Source: Arthrobacter pullicola (GTDB lineage Bacteria > Actinomycetota > Actinomycetes > Actinomycetales > Micrococcaceae). Taken from it: a stretch of DNA of 64,000 nt. Within the stretch, counting starts at the first letter, position 1. Every line of letters begins with the position of its first letter. The notes below the pieces were generated by a model. The model ran no database searches, was not told the origin of the DNA, and saw only the letters and a program-made list of their open reading frames with translations. Below are positions 1-10,641 of the stretch, in pieces. The position numbers were made by a program, and so were the translations under genes. The stretch covers positions 356,619-420,618 of the forward strand of contig NZ_JACSQC010000003.1 in NCBI RefSeq assembly GCF_014836875.1. Direction: 5' to 3'.

Positions 1-20
1 GGAACTAAAGGAGCACACCA

Positions 21-1136
21 ATGACTTCCACCCCTACCGCAGCCCTCTCCGAGGCCGGAGTTTCCATTTGGCTTGATGACCTCTCGCGCGAAAGGATCAC
101 CTCCGGCTCGCTGAAGGACCTGATTTCCTCGCGCAACGTCGTCGGCGTCACCACCAACCCGAGCATCTTCGCCGCCGCCCTGGCGAACGGCGAGTCCTAC
201 GCGGCCCAGGTCCAGCAGCTGGCAGCCAGCGGCGCCGACGTCGACAAGGCCGTCTTCGAGATCACCACCGACGACGTCATCCAGGCGTGCGACGTCTTCG
301 CCCCCGTGTACAAGGCAACGAACGGCGTTGACGGCCGGGTCTCGATCGAGGTGGACCCCCGTCTCTCCCGCGACACCCAGGGCACGATCAACGAAGCGAA
401 GGAACTCTTCGACAAGGTTGGGCGCAGCAACGTGCTCATCAAGATCCCGGCCACCCAGGAAGGCCTGCCGGCGATCTCGGCTGTCCTTGCAGCCGGCATC
501 AGCGTCAACGTCACCCTGATCTTCTCGCTGGAGCGCTACCGCGAGGTCATCAACGCGTTCATGGTGGGCATCGAGCAGGCCCGTGAAAACGGTCATGATC
601 TCTCCACCATCCACTCGGTGGCGTCCTTCTTCGTCTCCCGGGTCGACGCCGAGATCGACAAGCGGCTCGACGCCGCCGGCTCGGACGAAGCGAAGGCACT
701 CAAGGGCAAGGCCGGTCTCGCAAACGCCCGCCTGGCCTACCAGGTCTTCGAAGAGTCGTTCGCCACGGAACGCTGGCAGGTCCTGGCAGCCGCCGGTGCC
801 AATGCGCAGCGTCCCCTCTGGGCCTCCACCGGCGTCAAGGACCCGGCCCTGCCGGACACCCTGTACGTCACCGAGCTGGTGGCTCCCGGCGTCGTCAACA
901 CGATGCCGGAGAAGACCCTCGAAGCGACAGCAGACCACGGCAAGGTCACCGGTGACACCGTCACGGGCACCTACGCCGAGTCCGCTGCCCTGCTCGACGC
1001 CCTGGACCGCCAGGGCGTGGACTACAACGAAGTCGTCGAACTCCTTGAGGCCGAAGGCCTGGACAAGTTCGTCGTCTCCTGGGGCGAGCTGCTCGAGACT
1101 GTATCCACCGCACTGGCCGGCGCACGGGAGGCATAG
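21..1136 (+). CDS. tal: Transaldolase
   Basis: Transaldolase of the non-oxidative pentose-phosphate pathway. It moves a dihydroxyacetone unit from sedoheptulose-7-phosphate to glyceraldehyde-3-phosphate in the cytoplasm. The 371-residue length fits the long actinobacterial TalB-like form. Visible motifs are the N-terminal [10 protein letters not shown] strand and the Schiff-base lysine in NVLIKIPAT at about residue 141. The ATG at 21 follows an AAAGGAG ribosome-binding site. The gene ends 5 bases before pgi and is the first visible gene of the tal-pgi-zwf-opcA-pgl operon. In related genomes transketolase (tkt) usually precedes it, so the operon probably starts left of the window. Confidence 0.97.
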   Translation: MTSTPTAALSEAGVSIWLDDLSRERITSGSLKDLISSRNVVGVTTNPSIFAAALANGESYAAQVQQLAASGADVDKAVFEITTDDVIQACDVFAPVYKATNGVDGRVSIEVDPRLSRDTQGTINEAKELFDKVGRSNVLIKIPATQEGLPAISAVLAAGISVNVTLIFSLERYREVINAFMVGIEQARENGHDLSTIHSVASFFVSRVDAEIDKRLDAAGSDEAKALKGKAGLANARLAYQVFEESFATERWQVLAAAGANAQRPLWASTGVKDPALPDTLYVTELVAPGVVNTMPEKTLEATADHGKVTGDTVTGTYAESAALLDALDRQGVDYNEVVELLEAEGLDKFVVSWGELLETVSTALAGAREA

Positions 1137-1141
1137 GAACC

Positions 1142-2764
1142 ATGACAACACTGTCCTTTGAAGCGGCCGGGGCCGCCCGAGACGCCGTGGAGGCGAAGGT
1201 CCCTGGGCTGGTCCGCGATGAAGTCGCTGCGCGGCTGCTCGCGCAGGACCCCACCCTGTGGGGCCCCGACGCCGAAGCTGAAGCCGCCATCCGGCTTGGC
1301 TGGCTGAACCCCTCGGAACATTCCCGGCCGCTGCTGGGACAGATCCGTGCGCTCCGCGACGAGCTCGCTGCTGAAGGGGTCACCCGCGTGGTCCTGGCCG
1401 GCATGGGCGGCTCGTCGCTGGCGCCGGAGGTCATCACCCGCACTGCGGGTGTGGACCTCACGGTCCTTGACTCCACCGATCCGGACTCCGTCGCTGCGGC
1501 CCTGGCCGAAGACCTGGCGGGGACCGTGATCGTGGTGTCCTCCAAGTCGGGTTCCACGGTGGAGACCGACTCCCAGCGGCGTGCCTTTGAGGATGCCTTC
1601 ACGAAGGCCGGTATCAACGCCGCGTCACGGATCGTGGTCGTGACCGATCCGGGCTCGCCCCTGGACGGCGCGGCGCGCGAGGCCGGCTACCGCGCAGTCT
1701 TCAACGCCGATCCGAACGTCGGCGGGCGCTATTCGGCGCTGACCGCGTTTGGCCTGGTGCCCTCCGGGCTGGCAGGTGCGGATATCGAAGCCCTGCTGGA
1801 CGCCGGAGAGGACACGGCCGAGATTCTCAGCGAAAACGACGCGGATAACATCGGCCTCGCGCTCGGCGCGGCGCTGGGCGGGACGGATCCGCTGCGGAAC
1901 AAGATCGTGATCGTGGATGAGGGGTCCGGCCTGGCCGGCTTCCCCGACTGGGCTGAACAGCTGATCGCGGAATCCACGGGCAAGCTGGGCACCGGGCTGC
2001 TTCCGGTGGCTGTGGAGCCGGGGGCACCGGAGATCCTCAGCGGTGCTCCGGACGTCCTGGTCGTGCGGATCACCGCACCGGACTCCGATGCCCTTCCGGA
2101 GGGAAACCAGGTGGTTGTCTCCGGCAGCCTCGGCGCGCAGATGATGCTGTGGGAGTACGCCACGGCTGTTGCGGGGCGCCTGCTGGGTATCAATCCGTTT
2201 GACCAGCCCGACGTCGAAGCGGCCAAAAAGGCCGCCCGCGGCCTGCTGGATGCCCAGCCCAAGCCGGCGGCGCCGTCGTTCGTTGACGGCAACATCGAGG
2301 TCCGCGCGGATCCCGCGCTGCTCGGCGGTGCCGACACCCTCGAAGGCGCGCTCCGTGCGCTCCTGCAGCAGCTTGGCGAAGACGGCTACCTCAGCATCCA
2401 GGCTTACCTGGACCGGACTGCCCAGGCCCCGCTGGAGCAGCTGCGGCCGGAACTGGCGCAGCTGACCGGCCGGCCTGTGACCTTCGGCTGGGGACCGCGT
2501 TTCCTGCACTCCACCGGGCAGTTCCACAAGGGCGGCCCCGCTCAGGGAGCCTACCTGCAGATCACCGGGACCCCCGCCCGGGACGTGCCGATTCCCGGCC
2601 GTCCGTTCACCTTCGGTGAGCTGATCGCGGCCCAGGCAGCCGGTGACGCCCAGGTCCTCGTCGACCAGGGGCGTCCTGTCCTGCGGTTGAACCTGCTGGA
2701 CCGCGGCGCAGGAGCCGCGCAGCTGACGGAGACCATCAAGGGACTATCCAAGGACGGTAACTAG
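1142..2764 (+). CDS. pgi: Glucose-6-phosphate isomerase
   Basis: Interconverts glucose-6-phosphate and fructose-6-phosphate, joining glycolysis to the pentose-phosphate pathway. The 540-residue protein has the two SIS-type sugar-phosphate domains. The phosphate-binding loop SSKSGSTVET lies near residue 130, preceded by GMGGSSLAPE, and NVGGRYSALTAFG lies near residue 190. The sequence looks like the divergent actinobacterial PGI group rather than the E. coli type. ATG at 1142 starts 5 bases after the tal stop, and zwf begins 3 bases downstream, so translation is likely coupled. Confidence 0.93.
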   Translation: MTTLSFEAAGAARDAVEAKVPGLVRDEVAARLLAQDPTLWGPDAEAEAAIRLGWLNPSEHSRPLLGQIRALRDELAAEGVTRVVLAGMGGSSLAPEVITRTAGVDLTVLDSTDPDSVAAALAEDLAGTVIVVSSKSGSTVETDSQRRAFEDAFTKAGINAASRIVVVTDPGSPLDGAAREAGYRAVFNADPNVGGRYSALTAFGLVPSGLAGADIEALLDAGEDTAEILSENDADNIGLALGAALGGTDPLRNKIVIVDEGSGLAGFPDWAEQLIAESTGKLGTGLLPVAVEPGAPEILSGAPDVLVVRITAPDSDALPEGNQVVVSGSLGAQMMLWEYATAVAGRLLGINPFDQPDVEAAKKAARGLLDAQPKPAAPSFVDGNIEVRADPALLGGADTLEGALRALLQQLGEDGYLSIQAYLDRTAQAPLEQLRPELAQLTGRPVTFGWGPRFLHSTGQFHKGGPAQGAYLQITGTPARDVPIPGRPFTFGELIAAQAAGDAQVLVDQGRPVLRLNLLDRGAGAAQLTETIKGLSKDGN

Positions 2765-2767
2765 CTG

Positions 2768-4312
2768 ATGTCCCATGAGCAAGACAACGGTTCCCCCAGC
2801 CCGTTGCGGGATCCTCGTGACCGGCGGCTGAGCCGGATCGCAGGCCCCTCCTCCCTGGTGATTTTCGGCGTGACCGGGGACCTGGCACGCAAGAAACTCA
2901 TTCCGGCGGTCTACGACCTGGCCAACCGCGGTCTGCTTCCGCCCAGTTTTTCCCTGGTTGGATTCGGCCGGCGGGAATGGAGCGACGCTGACTTCACCGC
3001 ATATGTGAAGGAATCGGTGCAGGCTGGTTCCCGGACGGCCTTCAGCGAGAGTGTCTGGGACCAGCTGGTCGAAGGCATCCGGTTTGTGCAGGGCGGCTTC
3101 GACGACGATGCGGCGTTCGACAAACTCCGCACGACGCTTGAGGAACTGGATGAGAAGCGCGGCACCCGCGGCAACGTGGCGTTCTATCTTTCCGTTCCGC
3201 CGAAGAGCTTCGAGCAGGTATGCCAGCAGCTCTCCAGCCACGGACTGGCTGATTCGGCCGAAGGCCAGTGGCGCCGCGTCGTCATCGAAAAGCCGTTCGG
3301 CCATGACCTCCAGTCAGCCCGGGACCTGAACGAAGTGGTTGAAGCGGTCTTCCCCGCCGATTCGGTTTTCCGGATCGACCACTACCTCGGCAAGGAAACT
3401 GTCCAGAACATCCTGGCGCTGCGCTTCGCGAACCAGCTCTTCGAGCCGATCTGGAACGCCAATTATGTTGACCACGTCCAGATCACCATGGCGGAGGACA
3501 TCGGCATTGGCGGACGTGCGGGCTACTACGACGGCGTCGGAGCCGCCCGCGACGTGATCCAGAACCACCTGCTCCAGCTGCTGGCGCTCACCGCGATGGA
3601 AGAGCCGATCTCCTTCGACGCTGCACACCTGCGCGCCGAGAAGGAGAAGGTGCTGGCCGCGGTCCGGCTGCCCAAGGATCTCTCCACCCATTCCGCCCGC
3701 GGGCAGTACACCGGCGGCTGGCAGGGCGGCGAAAAGGTCACCGGATTCCTGGAGGAAGAGGGCTTCAACCCGGATTCCAAGACCGAAACCTTCGCGGCCA
3801 TCCGGCTGGATATCAATACGCGCCGCTGGGCCGGTGTGCCGTTCTACCTGCGCGCCGGAAAACGACTGGGACGCCGCGTCACCGAGATCGCCGTCGTGTT
3901 TAAGCGTGCGCCGAATCTGCTGTTCCGGGACCATGAAGAGGACGACTTCGGCCAGAACGCCGTCGTCATCCGGGTCCAGCCGGACGAAGGCGCCACCATC
4001 CGGTTCGGCTCCAAGGTGCCGGGAACCCAGATGGAGGTCCGGGACGTTTCCATGGACTTCGGCTACGGTCACTCCTTCACGGAGTCCAGCCCGGAGGCCT
4101 ACGAACGGCTCATCCTCGACGTCCTCCTTGGTGAGCCGCCGTTGTTCCCGCGGCACGAAGAGGTGGAGCTCTCCTGGAAGATCGTTGATCCGTTCGAGGA
4201 GTACTGGGCTTCCCTGGACGAACAGCCCGAACCCTACGCCCCCGGCAGCTGGGGCCCGCCCTCAGCTGCCGAACTGCTTGCCCGTGACGGAAGGACCTGG
4301 AGAAGGCCGTGA
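2768..4312 (+). CDS. zwf: Glucose-6-phosphate 1-dehydrogenase
   Basis: Oxidises glucose-6-phosphate to 6-phosphogluconolactone with NADP, the entry step of the oxidative pentose-phosphate pathway. The 514-residue protein has the Rossmann motif IFGVTGDLARKKLIP near residue 35 and the active-site signature RIDHYLGKE near residue 202, then the usual C-terminal G6PD domain. It overlaps opcA by 4 bases (GTGA). That adjacency matters because actinobacterial Zwf needs OpcA for full activity or assembly, which is known for the family and not shown by sequence alone. Confidence 0.98.
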   Translation: MSHEQDNGSPSPLRDPRDRRLSRIAGPSSLVIFGVTGDLARKKLIPAVYDLANRGLLPPSFSLVGFGRREWSDADFTAYVKESVQAGSRTAFSESVWDQLVEGIRFVQGGFDDDAAFDKLRTTLEELDEKRGTRGNVAFYLSVPPKSFEQVCQQLSSHGLADSAEGQWRRVVIEKPFGHDLQSARDLNEVVEAVFPADSVFRIDHYLGKETVQNILALRFANQLFEPIWNANYVDHVQITMAEDIGIGGRAGYYDGVGAARDVIQNHLLQLLALTAMEEPISFDAAHLRAEKEKVLAAVRLPKDLSTHSARGQYTGGWQGGEKVTGFLEEEGFNPDSKTETFAAIRLDINTRRWAGVPFYLRAGKRLGRRVTEIAVVFKRAPNLLFRDHEEDDFGQNAVVIRVQPDEGATIRFGSKVPGTQMEVRDVSMDFGYGHSFTESSPEAYERLILDVLLGEPPLFPRHEEVELSWKIVDPFEEYWASLDEQPEPYAPGSWGPPSAAELLARDGRTWRRP

Positions 4313-5244
4313 TCGTTGAACTGCCAGACACCACCACGTCCAAGGTGTCGAAGAAGATCGTTGCAATGCGGGACAAGGGCGGGGTGGTGGCCCTGGGCCG
4401 CGTGCTGACCCTGGTGATCGTTGCCAAGCCCGATTTTGTGGAAGAAGCCATTGAAGCGGCGAACGCCGCCAGCCGGGAACATCCGTGCCGGATCATCGTC
4501 CTGGTGGCAGGATCACCGGATGAGCCGTCCCGGCTGGACGCGGAGATCCGGGTTGGCGGCGATGCCGGTGCCTCTGAGGTCATCCTGCTCTACGGCTACG
4601 GTGAACTGGCGGCCGAGAGTGAGTCACTGGTATCCGCCCTGCTGCTGCCGGACGCACCGATCGTGGCGTGGTGGCCGCACGGTGTGCCGAAGTCGGCCGC
4701 CGCCACTCCCCTGGGCCGCATTGCACACCGGCGCATCACGGACGCAGCTAACGAGTCCAACCCGAAGCAGGCGCTGCTGGACCTCAGCCGGAGCTACAAG
4801 GCCGGCGATACGGACCTGAGCTGGACCCGTCTGACACACTGGCGGATCCAGCTGGCAGCGGTGCTGGAACAGAACGGTGCCAGCGGCATCCGCTCCATCA
4901 CGGTGGAGGGAGCATCAGATTCTGCCAGTACCTTCCTGCTGGCGGCCTGGCTGAAAAATGCCCTCCAGGTTCCGGTGGAAATCATCGAGGACAAGGCTGG
5001 CAGCGGGATGCGGCGGGTCCGGCTGGAACGTAACGCCGGGATGATCGAGCTGTACCGGCCTGACGGCAGTACGGCCTACCTCACCCAGCCCGGACAGCCC
5101 GAGCAGCGGATCTCGCTGCCCAGGCGGAACCTGCATGAGTGCCTGGCCGAAGAACTCCGCCGGCTGGATCCTGACGAAGTATTCGGAGAAGTACTAACGC
5201 AGGGACTGGCAGCGTGCCTGATCCCGGAACGGATTGACGCATGA
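4309..5244 (+). CDS. opcA: Glucose-6-phosphate dehydrogenase assembly protein OpcA
   Basis: OpcA is an allosteric or assembly partner of glucose-6-phosphate dehydrogenase, found mainly in cyanobacteria and actinobacteria. The start MIVELPDTTTSKVSKK and the HPCRIIVLV segment near residue 60 are typical of the family, and the 311-residue length is normal. GTG at 4309 overlaps the zwf stop by 4 bases, and the 3' end overlaps pgl by 4 bases, so zwf, opcA and pgl are likely translated as a coupled unit. It has no enzyme motif of its own. Confidence 0.95.
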   Translation: MIVELPDTTTSKVSKKIVAMRDKGGVVALGRVLTLVIVAKPDFVEEAIEAANAASREHPCRIIVLVAGSPDEPSRLDAEIRVGGDAGASEVILLYGYGELAAESESLVSALLLPDAPIVAWWPHGVPKSAAATPLGRIAHRRITDAANESNPKQALLDLSRSYKAGDTDLSWTRLTHWRIQLAAVLEQNGASGIRSITVEGASDSASTFLLAAWLKNALQVPVEIIEDKAGSGMRRVRLERNAGMIELYRPDGSTAYLTQPGQPEQRISLPRRNLHECLAEELRRLDPDEVFGEVLTQGLAACLIPERIDA

Positions 5245-6044
5245 GGCAATTCCCGAACGGTGTAAGCATCCATCCCGACTTCGACGCCCTGTGCAGTGCG
5301 ACGGCGGGCCGCATGATCACGAAACTGGTGGATGTGCAGAGCCGGCGGGGTGAGGCCACCGTGGTGCTGACCGGCGGCAGCGCCGGCATCGCCGTGCTGG
5401 CCGCTGTGGCGGCGGCACCTGCGCGCAGTGCCGTGGACTGGCAGCGGGTGAACTTCTGGTGGGGAGACGAGCGGTTTGTTGCCGCTGACTCTCCGGAGCG
5501 CAACGCCCGCGCAGCTTGGCAGGCCATGCTTGAGCCCCTGGGAGTAGATCCGATGCGGGTGCACGAGGTTCCCTCCACCGAAGCCCCCGGTGACGTCGAA
5601 GCGGCGGCTGCGGCGTATGCCGGGGAACTGGCTGCAGTGGCCGAGGCAGAGGAGCTCGCGGAAGGATTTGAGGAGATCGACCCGCGGCTTCCAAGGTTCG
5701 ATGTCCTGCTCCTGGGGGTGGGACCCGATGCGCACGTCGCCTCCCTGTTCCCGGAAATGGCCGGCATCCGCACCACCGACGAGACCGTTGTCGCGGTGCG
5801 CGACTCCCCCAAGCCGCCGCCGGAGCGCGTGTCGCTGACGCTGGAAGCGATCAACACCGCCGAAGAGGTCTGGCTGGTGGTGGCCGGCGAGGACAAGGCC
5901 GGAGCCGTGGGCCTGGCCTTGGCTGGTGCCGGTCCGGTCCAGGTCCCTGCAGCCGGAGCACAGGGCCGGGCGAAGACCCGGTGGCTGGTTGACCAGGCGG
6001 CTGCTTCGCAGCTCCCGGAACGGCTGCTGGAGTCGGGGAACTAG
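5241..6044 (+). CDS. pgl: 6-phosphogluconolactonase
   Basis: Hydrolyses 6-phosphogluconolactone, the product of Zwf, to 6-phosphogluconate. The 267-residue protein shows the DevB/SOL-type pattern: TGGSAGIAVL near residue 46, NFWWGDERFV near residue 70 and LLGVGPDAHVASLFP near residue 155. The ATG lies in an ATGA overlap with opcA. It is the last gene of the operon, followed by the long hairpin at 6068-6116. Confidence 0.96.
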   Translation: MRQFPNGVSIHPDFDALCSATAGRMITKLVDVQSRRGEATVVLTGGSAGIAVLAAVAAAPARSAVDWQRVNFWWGDERFVAADSPERNARAAWQAMLEPLGVDPMRVHEVPSTEAPGDVEAAAAAYAGELAAVAEAEELAEGFEEIDPRLPRFDVLLLGVGPDAHVASLFPEMAGIRTTDETVVAVRDSPKPPPERVSLTLEAINTAEEVWLVVAGEDKAGAVGLALAGAGPVQVPAAGAQGRAKTRWLVDQAAASQLPERLLESGN

Positions 6045-6067
6045 CGGGTCCCAGCGTTACGAACTGC

Positions 6068-6116
6068 ATACAGAAGAATGGCCCCGGATCTCCGATCCGG
6101 GGCCATTCTTCTGTAT
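6068..6116. terminator. Bidirectional terminator between pgl and secG
   Basis: A perfect inverted repeat has 23-base arms (6068-6090 and 6094-6116) and a 3-base loop. It lies between the convergent pgl (+) and secG (-) genes, so it can stop transcription from both sides. The arms begin ATACAGAAGAATGG, which gives a T-rich side after the GC core on either strand. Confidence 0.9.
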
Positions 6117-6222
6117 CAGGTCTGTTCAGGCTGCCACCGCGCCGCTAATTGGGCCGTGCCGTCTCTTGGGGCCGCGCCGACTGCTGGGAGCAGCGTCCGG
6201 GAAGCAGATACGCCGGCGGGTC

Positions 6223-6474
6223 CTACGACTCGCCGGAGAAACGCTGGATCAGGCCGAGGGCTATGATGACCAGGCCCCAGGAGAGGCCCAACACCACGGT
6301 GAAGCGGTTCAGGTTCTTCTCCGCGACTCCGGAAGAACCCATGCTGGTGCTCATACCCCCGCCGAACATGTCCGACATACCGCCGCCGCGGCCCTTGTGA
6401 AGAAGGATCAGGAACGTGAGCAGCAAGCTGGTCAGGCCAAGCAGAACCAGCAGGATGATCTTCAGAATTTCCAC
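6223..6474 (-). CDS. secG: Preprotein translocase subunit SecG
   Basis: Small membrane subunit of the SecYEG protein-export channel. The 83-residue protein starts with a hydrophobic helix (about residues 3-22), followed by the conserved HKGRGGGMSDMFGGG loop and a second helix near residues 55-75. This two-helix layout and the Gly-rich loop are characteristic. It is the last gene of gap-pgk-tpiA-secG, the usual order in actinobacteria. Confidence 0.95.
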   Translation of the reverse strand: MEILKIILLVLLGLTSLLLTFLILLHKGRGGGMSDMFGGGMSTSMGSSGVAEKNLNRFTVVLGLSWGLVIIALGLIQRFSGES

Positions 6475-6527
6475 TTACGGCCTTTCACGGGTGACACATT
6501 GAATTGGAGACGCTGCCGCTGCGCAGG

Positions 6528-7343
6528 TCAGTCGGTCACCAGGTGTTGTTCGAACCTGACAATATTAGCAAATTCGGCTACGTCCAAACTGGCACCGCCC
6601 ACCAGCACGCCGTCCACGTCACGCTCCTTGAGGATGCTGGCGGCATTGGCAGCCTTCACAGATCCTCCGTAGAGCAGCCGGACCTTGGCGGCAACGGCGT
6701 CGTCGTAGAGATCTGCGAGTTCAGCGCGGATCGTGCTGCACATTTCCTGAGCGTCCTCCGGGCCTGCCACCTCGCCGGTGCCGATGGCCCAGACAGGTTC
6801 GTAGGCGATGACCAGGCGCGAGACTTCTTCAGCGGACAGACCCACCAGGTCGTTGCGCACCTGCTCCAGGGTGTGGAGCAGGTGGTTGCCGGCCTGCCGT
6901 TCAGCCAGGCCTTCACCGACGCAGAGCACGGGCACGAGGTTGTTCCGGAAGGCGGCCCGGAGCTTGGCGTTCAGCAGTTCATCGGATTCCCCGTGGACGC
7001 TGCGGCGTTCGCTGTGGCCGACCAGCACGTAGCTGCAGCCCAGACGGGACAGGAACTGCCCGGAAATGTCTCCGGTGAAGGCACCGGAGTCCTCCGGGGA
7101 CAGGTCCTGGGCGCCGTAGGCGACCTTAAGCTTGTCGCCCTGGACAAGTGTCTGGGTGCTGCGCAGGTCAGTGAACGGAGGGAAGACCACAACTTCGACC
7201 CGGCCGAAGTCGTGCTTGGCGTCGCTGAGCGTCCAAGCCAGTTTCTGCAGCAGCGTAATGCCCTGCACATGGTCCATGTTCATTTTCCAGTTGCCCGCGA
7301 TCAGCGGTGTGCGGTCGAACTTGCCGTTGGTCGAGGTTGTCAT
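6528..7343 (-). CDS. tpiA: Triosephosphate isomerase
   Basis: Interconverts dihydroxyacetone phosphate and glyceraldehyde-3-phosphate. The 271-residue TIM barrel shows LIAGNWKMN near residue 15 (catalytic Lys), the catalytic His in VLVGHSERR near residue 105 and the catalytic Glu in [11 protein letters not shown] near residue 175, followed by LYGGSVK. The ATG at 7343 lies 86 bases after the pgk stop. That gap holds a strong hairpin (7393-7423) which may reduce read-through from pgk. Confidence 0.98.
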   Translation of the reverse strand: MTTSTNGKFDRTPLIAGNWKMNMDHVQGITLLQKLAWTLSDAKHDFGRVEVVVFPPFTDLRSTQTLVQGDKLKVAYGAQDLSPEDSGAFTGDISGQFLSRLGCSYVLVGHSERRSVHGESDELLNAKLRAAFRNNLVPVLCVGEGLAERQAGNHLLHTLEQVRNDLVGLSAEEVSRLVIAYEPVWAIGTGEVAGPEDAQEMCSTIRAELADLYDDAVAAKVRLLYGGSVKAANAASILKERDVDGVLVGGASLDVAEFANIVRFEQHLVTD

Positions 7344-7392
7344 CTCTGCTCCGGTTCGGTTTGGTTAGGGTGTCCTGGTGCGGACATGGGAA

Positions 7393-7423
7393 CGGGTCCG
7401 CCGGCTGACTGCCGGCGGACCCG
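7393..7423 (-). terminator. Hairpin between pgk and tpiA
   Basis: Thirteen-base perfect arms (7393-7405 and 7411-7423, beginning CGGGTCCGCCGGC) with a 5-base loop lie 7 bases after the pgk stop and 50 bases before tpiA on the minus strand. There is no clear U-run, so it may act as an attenuator or an mRNA 3'-end stabiliser within the operon rather than a full terminator. Confidence 0.6.
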
Positions 7424-7429
7424 GGGTGG

Positions 7430-8656
7430 TTAGTTGTCGAGGACTGCGATGCCGGGAAGTTCCTTGCCCTCGAGGTATTCCAGGCTGGCACCGCCACCGG
7501 TGGAGATATGCCCGAAGTCGGAATCGGAGAAGCCCAGCTTGCGCACGGCTGCCGCGGAATCTCCGCCGCCCACGACGGTGAGGCCGGAGCACGCCTTCAA
7601 CCCTTCAGCAACGGCTTTCGTTCCGTTGGCGAACGCATCGAACTCGAAGACCCCCATGGGGCCGTTCCAGAAGACCGTGGCGCCCGAACGGATCCGCTCG
7701 CTGAAGGCAGCAGCTGAGTCGGGACCAATGTCGAGGCCGGTCCCGGACGCGCCGAAACTGCTGCTCTCAATGGCCGAGGCCGGGACGACCTCGTGCTTGG
7801 CGTCCGCCGCAAACCTGTCCGCCACCACAATGTCGGTGGGCAAAACGAACTCGCAGCCGGCCGCCGCCGCACGGGAGAGGTAGTCCTTGACGGTCTCGAT
7901 CTGGTCCTCTTCCAGCAGGGACGCGCCCACCTTGTACCCCTGAGCGGCCAGGAAGGTGTAGACCATGCCCCCGCCGATCAGCAGATAGTCGGCCCGGGTC
8001 ATGAGGTTCTCGATCACGGCCAGCTTGTCCGAGACCTTGGAACCGCCCAGCACCACAACGTAGGGCTTGGCCGGGTCCGTGGTCAGCCGGGAAAGCACCT
8101 CGAGTTCCGAGCGGACCAGGTTACCTTCGTACGCGGGGAGGACCGTGGCAATGTCGTACACGCTGGCGTGCCTGCGGTGCACGGCACCAAAGGCATCGTC
8201 CACATAGGCACCGGTCCCGTCGGCGAGCGAGGCCAGCTCCTGCGCCAGTTCCCTGCGCTGGGCATCGTCCTTGGAAGTCTCCCGCGCATCAAAGCGGATG
8301 TTCTGGAGCACCAGGACGCTGCCCGCGGCGAGGCCGGCAGCGCGTTCCCGGGCGCTGGGACCGGTCACGTCGTCGGCAAACTCGACCGCAAACGGTGCCA
8401 GCTCGTCGAGGCGGTCAACCGCGGGGCGCAGGCTGTACTTCTCGTCCGGCTGGCCCTTCGGACGGCCGAGGTGGGCCATGACAATGACTTTGGCGCCGCG
8501 CTCCACCAGCAGCTGCAGGGTCGGAATTGAGGCGCGGATCCGGCCGTCGTCGGTAACCCGGCCGTCCTCCAGCGGGACGTTCAGATCGGAACGGACAAGC
8601 ACGTACCTGTTGTCAACGCCGTCGCTGAGCAGTTCGTCAAGTGTCTTGATTGTCAT
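7430..8656 (-). CDS. pgk: Phosphoglycerate kinase
   Basis: Transfers the acyl phosphate of 1,3-bisphosphoglycerate to ADP in glycolysis. The 408-residue protein has the N-terminal RSDLNVPL motif, HLGRPKG near residue 65, [15 protein letters not shown] near residue 200, and the C-terminal nucleotide loop [11 protein letters not shown] followed by [16 protein letters not shown] chose the ATG at 8656 ([10 protein letters not shown]) because the upstream in-frame extension is unlike Pgk. It follows gap by 38 bases. Confidence 0.98.
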   Translation of the reverse strand: MTIKTLDELLSDGVDNRYVLVRSDLNVPLEDGRVTDDGRIRASIPTLQLLVERGAKVIVMAHLGRPKGQPDEKYSLRPAVDRLDELAPFAVEFADDVTGPSARERAAGLAAGSVLVLQNIRFDARETSKDDAQRRELAQELASLADGTGAYVDDAFGAVHRRHASVYDIATVLPAYEGNLVRSELEVLSRLTTDPAKPYVVVLGGSKVSDKLAVIENLMTRADYLLIGGGMVYTFLAAQGYKVGASLLEEDQIETVKDYLSRAAAAGCEFVLPTDIVVADRFAADAKHEVVPASAIESSSFGASGTGLDIGPDSAAAFSERIRSGATVFWNGPMGVFEFDAFANGTKAVAEGLKACSGLTVVGGGDSAAAVRKLGFSDSDFGHISTGGGASLEYLEGKELPGIAVLDN

Positions 8657-8694
8657 GTCTACCTTCGTTTTTCTATGCCGGGCGGGCGGTGGGC

Positions 8695-9762
<1,068 letters not shown>

Positions 9763-9855
9763 TCAGTTGACTTCGCAGGAGCGGCGGGCCGGACCTGCGA
9801 CGGCACACGGACTGCCTTCCGGCACTGCATGAGCCGTTGCTTCATCTTACGCGTT

Positions 9856-9884
9856 GGTGCCGCCGGTGTGTGACCGGCGGCACC
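9856..9884 (-). terminator. Terminator after sodA
   Basis: Twelve-base perfect arms (9856-9867 and 9873-9884, GGTGCCGCCGGT and its complement) with a 5-base loop lie 25 bases downstream of the sodA stop on the minus strand. The T-tract is poor, as is common in high-GC actinobacteria. Confidence 0.75.
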
Positions 9885-9908
9885 CAATTTGGCGCTTGCC
9901 AGCCGTGA

Positions 9909-10535
9909 TTAGGCGGGCAGGATCAGCTTCGATGCACCGGTGCGGGCAGCGTCGAAACGGGCTGCGACGTCGGCCCAGTTGACGATGTTCCAGAATGCCT
10001 TGACGTAGTCAGCCTTGACGTTGACGTAGTCCAGGTAGAAGGCGTGCTCCCACATATCCAGCATCAGCAGCGGAATGGTCCCAACGGGGATGTTGCCCTG
10101 CTGGTCGTAGAGCTGCTCGATGACCAGGTTGCCGCCGAGGGGCTCGTAGGCCAGGATGGCCCAGCCGGAGCCCTGCAGCGAGTTCGCTGCCGCCGTGAAC
10201 TGGCCGCGGAAGGCATCGAAGGAACCGAAGAAGTCATCGATTGCCGCTGCCAGCTCGCCGACAGGCTTGTCGCCGCCTTCCGGAGAGAGGTTGTTCCAGA
10301 AGATGGAGTGGTTCGTGTGTCCACCGAGGTGGAACGCGAGGTCCTTGGAGAGCTTCGGGATGGTGCCGAACTCACCCTTTTCCCGGGCTTCTGCCATCTG
10401 CGCGAGGGCGGTGTTGGCGCCGGCAACATACGTTGCGTGGTGCTTGCTGTGATGCAGTTCCATGATGCGCGCAGAGATGTGCGGTTCCAGCGCAGCGTAG
10501 TCGTACGGCAGCTCAGGCAGTGTGTATTCGTTCAC
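9909..10535 (-). CDS. sodA: Superoxide dismutase (Mn/Fe family)
   Basis: Dismutates superoxide to hydrogen peroxide and oxygen. The 208-residue protein has the metal ligands in order: His in [13 protein letters not shown] near residue 28, His in [13 protein letters not shown] near residue 80, and Asp and His in [12 protein letters not shown] near residue 165. Mn versus Fe use cannot be fixed by eye. The GTG at 10535 is preceded by GGAGG, a strong ribosome-binding site. It sits between whiA and gap with its own terminator, so it is probably monocistronic. Confidence 0.96.
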   Translation of the reverse strand: MNEYTLPELPYDYAALEPHISARIMELHHSKHHATYVAGANTALAQMAEAREKGEFGTIPKLSKDLAFHLGGHTNHSIFWNNLSPEGGDKPVGELAAAIDDFFGSFDAFRGQFTAAANSLQGSGWAILAYEPLGGNLVIEQLYDQQGNIPVGTIPLLMLDMWEHAFYLDYVNVKADYVKAFWNIVNWADVAARFDAARTGASKLILPA

Positions 10536-10568
10536 GAAAATCCTCCGTTGATTGTCGGATCCATTTAT

Positions 10569-10589
10569 CCGGACGGCTTTTCCATCCGG
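10569..10589 (-). terminator. Possible terminator after whiA
   Basis: Eight-base arms (CCGGACGG at 10569-10576 and CCATCCGG at 10582-10589, with one wobble pair) surround a 5-base loop about 50 bases downstream of the whiA stop. The signal is weak. Confidence 0.4.
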
Positions 10590-10641
10590 AAGCTCATCGG
10601 GCTGAACAAGTCAGCACCCTTAGCCCATCCTATGCGGCTGG

